From Solemya velum gill symbiont (GTDB taxonomy: Bacteria; Pseudomonadota; Gammaproteobacteria; Chromatiales; Chromatiaceae): a DNA stretch of 64,000 nt. Made by a program: the position numbers and the translations under genes. The stretch covers positions 620,001 to 684,000 of the forward strand of contig NZ_JRAA01000002.1 of NCBI RefSeq assembly GCF_000787395.1, given 5' to 3'. This document shows positions 61,267 to 64,000 of this stretch, in pieces (the first letter of the stretch is position 1; each line of letters starts with the position of its first letter). The notes below the pieces were generated by a model. The model had not been told where the DNA came from. It saw only the letters and a program-made list of their open reading frames with translations, and did no database searches.

Positions 61267-62132
61267 TTACTGCACGCGCCCCAATGCTTGACCAACCTGA
61301 ACCCGCGTCTCGGGGCCAAGTCCTGTCTGCCAATTCACTGATCCTGGCCCAAATAGCACAATGACAGTCGATCCACCCATGTTGAAACGTCCAAACTCTT
61401 CACCGCATTTTAGCTGGATAATACTGTCATCGGTGGTGTAATTCACTATCTTGATATCCTTACCTTGAGGCGTGTAATTTCACCCGCCCACACCGTTTCA
61501 ATGGAACCGACGAAGATGGCACCCACCAAGACTACCGCCATTAGACCGACCTCCGTCTGGAAAACACAGGCGACCCGTTCATTTCGTGCAAAAAGGCGAG
61601 GAACGGATTCCGTGTAGTCAGGTGCCACACTGAATAGACGTCCTGGGATGTACACTGTTTCTACAAGTTGGCCTGACAGAGGCATATGCACCCGGCGGTA
61701 GTCACCTGGGGATAGGTACGTGGTTGCAAACCGGCCACCTGCAAACGGTTGCGCCCTCTCTTCGGAACCACCAAGGAGATCTACCAGGGAATAGGTATGC
61801 CCCTTAGCTTGAAAGATCTGCATCCCCTGAATATCGCCGATTTTGCTTATGGTGCTATCGGCAGGGCAGCAAATATGCCCTACATTTTGGACAATGGGTC
61901 GTGCTTCTGGACGCAACGCGCGAGTAAAAAAGCTGTTGAAGTCCGGATAGGCTTCAGGGTCCGGTTCCAGTGCTTCTGACATATCCACATTATAGTGGCG
62001 AATAAACCAGCGAGTGATAGATTTACGTAATGGAAAATGCCGACAACGTGCGTTCCACTGAACTATGCGCGAGAGTGAATGGTGTGGTAGTAGATACAGC
62101 AGTATCACTTTGAACCAATGCGTCATATTCAT
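61267..62132 (-). pseudogene. psd: Phosphatidylserine decarboxylase with a one-base frameshift
   Basis: Residues 1 to ~215 are normal Psd (FFTRALRPEARPI, CPADSTISKIGDIQG, YLSPGDYRRVHMPLSG, FARNERVACVF). Near 61470 one base is missing: the intact frame ends RLKVRISR-stop, while the other frame continues [18 protein letters not shown] and later [16 protein letters not shown], holding the GST autocleavage site that generates the pyruvoyl group, to a TAA at 61267. As read, the essential serine is not made. A sequencing error in a C/G run would give the same picture. Confidence 0.85.
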
Positions 62133-62345
62133 GCCATTCTCCCCGTCTAAGTCAACAGACTCACATCACTACTCAGAGATATCGACCGCATTCATCTATG
62201 GAGTCATACACATAAATGCAGAGCCAACATTCATCGCCACTAGTCAATAAAAACCAGCTTCGTACTCTTCGATGCAGAGTGTAATTTAATCAGTAAACTC
62301 TTTAACGAATTGTTTAGTTCATAATTAGTAGTGTAGAGCACAACT

Positions 62346-63068
62346 TCATGTTGTTAGTTCTTTGTATGAATATGCTTGATCCATCCACCAGTTAAAAATA
62401 GCATTTGCTAAAGTATGCTGCTGGGCTAAATACACGTCGATATTCTCAAGTATTTGCTCTTTACTATGAGTACATTCGCTTGGAATCTTCAAACAATCCG
62501 TATATTTTTCAAGCAATTCATGCACCATGGGCTTTGTGATTTCCGGATGGAATTGTAGTGCCAGGCAATTTTTACAGAGAAACCCTTGATTCTTGATACA
62601 GCCTCCATTGAACAGAGGTAGCGCACCAATAGGAAGAGAGAAACTATCGCCATGCCATTCAAAAGTGTAAAAAGAATGTGATATGCCTCTGATATTGAAC
62701 AGCTCTTTAGCATATGCACTTAGAGTAGTGTGATGCCAACCTATTTGCATCGCTGGAGCGGGGCGAACTTCGCCGCCCAAAGCTTTGCTGATTAACTGTC
62801 CACCAAAACAAATTCCAAGGACCGGAATCCCCGCTTGAGAGGCTTGCTTGATAAGCGCGAGTTCCTCGGCAATCCATGGCAAAGGATCGTTGACACTAAC
62901 AGGAGAGCCCAGAAACACTAAGCCTGAAATGTTGTCAATTTGCTTGGGTATTGGTTCACCCAGGCCAATATGTATTTTTTCATAACAAATACCCCGCTTC
63001 TCCAGGTATTCGCAGAGATAACCCGGATGTTCGCATGCAACATGACTGAAAATCCTAATCGGTTTCAA
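62346..63068 (-). CDS. Class I glutamine amidotransferase-like protein
   Basis: 240-residue GMP-synthase-like amidotransferase domain. The catalytic triad is visible: Cys in VLGICFGGQLISKALGG, His and Glu in ALQFHPEITKP, plus FEWHGDSF typical of stand-alone GATase1 proteins. Substrate unknown (members act on gamma-glutamyl compounds or are uncharacterised). The start is TTG at 63068; no in-frame ATG or clear ribosome site is present, so the 5' end is uncertain. Confidence 0.85.
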   Translation of the reverse strand: MKPIRIFSHVACEHPGYLCEYLEKRGICYEKIHIGLGEPIPKQIDNISGLVFLGSPVSVNDPLPWIAEELALIKQASQAGIPVLGICFGGQLISKALGGEVRPAPAMQIGWHHTTLSAYAKELFNIRGISHSFYTFEWHGDSFSLPIGALPLFNGGCIKNQGFLCKNCLALQFHPEITKPMVHELLEKYTDCLKIPSECTHSKEQILENIDVYLAQQHTLANAIFNWWMDQAYSYKELTT

Positions 63069-63370
63069 TGCACATGCTTCATTGAGGTCAACCTACAAAC
63101 GAAGGCGCACGGGGTTTGCATTTGTATCCTGTGTAAACCTCCAAGCGGGATGCAGGCTCCAGCACATAAAGTATACAGAATGATTTTTGTTATTTCGTCC
63201 ATGTTTCCAGTATCGCATGAAAATTATTTTTTAATACTTGGGCATGATTGTCGTACAGAATCATGTTTTAAAATGATGAGGCGATTTTCAGAATATTGGA
63301 ATACATTGGAATGACCGCTTTGGGTTGCGATTTCAACCGGTCGATGCAACACATGTCACGATTACCTTCG
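63069..63370. other. Spacer between amidotransferase and cbpM
   Basis: 302 nt, A+T-rich in the middle, no credible gene, tRNA or strong hairpin seen. Confidence 0.5.
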
Positions 63371-63700
63371 TCAGGGCTCCAGACCATCCTTCATGATGCG
63401 CAATCGGGCATTAAGTTCGTCAATCCGTTCGAGCAGTTCGAGCGCAAGAGCAGCGCCAGCCAAATTTACGTCCAAATCTCTCTGCAACCGCAAAGTGATG
63501 CGAATCCGCTTAATGCTTGTGGCAGGAAAACACAAGTCTTGCCCCTGTTTTCTCAATGGCTCCAGAATGCCCTGGTCCACCATAGCCTCAATGGTATCCG
63601 GCTGTACGGCACAAGTACGACAGAGCTGAACAAGAGTAACCTCGGTGCTTTCATCGAGGAGTTCACCGGACAGAATATGTAAATTGGTCATGTTAGCCAT
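63371..63700 (-). CDS. cbpM: Chaperone modulator CbpM
   Basis: 109-residue MerR-like helical protein that binds and restrains the J-domain of CbpA. VTLVQLCRTCAVQPDTIEAMVDQGILEP is the winged-helix start (split at positions 21-48), followed by LCFPATSIKRIRITLRLQRD and a C-terminal helix. It is 4 nt downstream of cbpA, the expected order. Start may be ATG at 63700 or the ATG three codons later. Confidence 0.92.
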   Translation of the reverse strand: MANMTNLHILSGELLDESTEVTLVQLCRTCAVQPDTIEAMVDQGILEPLRKQGQDLCFPATSIKRIRITLRLQRDLDVNLAGAALALELLERIDELNARLRIMKDGLEP

Positions 63701-63704
63701 TAGA

Positions 63705-64000
63705 TTAGGATGCCCCCATAGTCATGGTCGCACGCGGATTGAACTCGAGTTGATCTTCCATTTGCTTGTACAAAGTCTTGGCTTTTTCACTATCGGCAGG
63801 CGGTAGGATCACCTTAAGAACCACATACATATCACCGGGCTCCTTGCCAGGAAGCCCCCTGCCCTTGAGACGCAGTTTACCTCCTTGGTTAGAGTTGTCC
63901 GGAATCTTGAGGTCTATGGCTCCAGACGGAGTCGGTGCTTTGATGACCGCACCAAGTGCCGCTTCCCAAGGGGTCACAGGCAAATCGAGATAGACATCCG
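63705..64000 (-). CDS. cbpA: Curved-DNA-binding/DnaJ-class co-chaperone CbpA, C-terminal part (5' end outside window)
   Basis: The last 98 codons of a DnaJ-like protein: C-terminal substrate-binding domain II (DVYLDLPVTPWEAALGA, LKIPDNSNQGGKLRLKGRGLP, GDMYVVLKVILP). The J domain and first beta-domain lie beyond the window. It is a DnaK partner; cbpM follows. Paired with CbpM, it is CbpA rather than DnaJ, since no zinc cysteines are expected here. Confidence 0.92.
   Translation of the reverse strand, partial: DVYLDLPVTPWEAALGAVIKAPTPSGAIDLKIPDNSNQGGKLRLKGRGLPGKEPGDMYVVLKVILPPADSEKAKTLYKQMEDQLEFNPRATMTMGAS

Noticed and set aside
61176-61364. Short plus-strand frame of 62 codons
   Set aside because: It is antisense to the 3' part of the frameshifted psd and shows no ribosome site or domain.
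1-64000. CRISPR array or rRNA operon
   Set aside because: No regularly spaced repeats or rRNA sequence seen.

Overview
The window looks like chromosome from a free-living, respiratory gammaproteobacterium, probably related to sulfur-oxidising or purple-sulfur lineages. This is an inference from gene content: a ccoNOQP-ccoG-ccoH cbb3 oxidase locus, an FNR/ANR regulator with all four cluster cysteines, cytochromes c4 and c5-like, two DsrC/TusE-family proteins, a DUF302 protein, and a quinol-type anchored assimilatory nitrate reductase. Genus and species cannot be named from the sequence alone.

Layout. 1-5.1 kb: end of ferrochelatase, a DUF971 protein, xseA, a TusE-like protein, a YihY membrane protein and fnr. 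5.2-10.8 kb: cbb3 oxidase and assembly genes behind an FNR box, closed by a REP-like inverted pair. 10.9-15.5 kb (minus strand): srkA, serB, a MoeB/ThiF E1-like enzyme and a gabD-like dehydrogenase with an unexpected active-site change. 15.5-20.2 kb: a mosaic with a possible acyltransferase, a phosphopantetheinyl transferase, a cytochrome c behind two FNR boxes, one copy of an IS3-family element, and truncated genes on both sides of it. 20.4-27.6 kb: universal stress protein, tRNA-Glu, tRNA-Ala, greA, carB, a YdcH-like gene, carA, trxC. 27.8-33.9 kb: DUF302, ybbN, DUF1244, a translationally coupled trio (glycosyltransferase, nucleosidase, spore-photoproduct-lyase-like radical SAM enzyme), and thrC. 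34.0-35.1 kb: two cytochromes c.

35.4-47.0 kb is an integrated island. An 88-bp direct repeat, running from the anticodon loop of tRNA-Asn through its terminator, bounds a segment with a FIST protein plus a multi-PAS hybrid histidine kinase, small unknown genes, a D5/P4-type primase-helicase and a tyrosine integrase. A decayed copy of the integrase 3' end at 40.04-40.12 kb shows that the island is composite.

47.05-55.1 kb is a nitrogen locus. It has a kinase pseudogene that has lost its catalytic loop, a probable NtrC site and sigma-54 promoter, then nirB, nirD, a molybdopterin nitrate reductase, a fused four-cluster ferredoxin/DmsC-like membrane anchor and a DsrC-like protein, ending at a strong terminator. 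The layout suggests that nitrate reduction draws on the quinone pool while nitrite reduction uses NAD(P)H.

55.2-64.0 kb: small membrane protein, radical SAM protein, DUF4242-cyclase fusion, SYLF protein, YpfJ-type metalloprotease, a second identical IS copy that cuts a ZIP transporter, a frameshifted phosphatidylserine decarboxylase, a glutamine amidotransferase, and cbpM with the end of cbpA.

The main unifying thread is oxygen- and nitrogen-responsive respiration: FNR-like boxes sit before the oxidase, a cytochrome and the DUF302 gene, and a sigma-54 promoter drives nitrate assimilation. The main sign of genome flux is the tRNA-Asn island and two identical IS copies with broken genes beside them.
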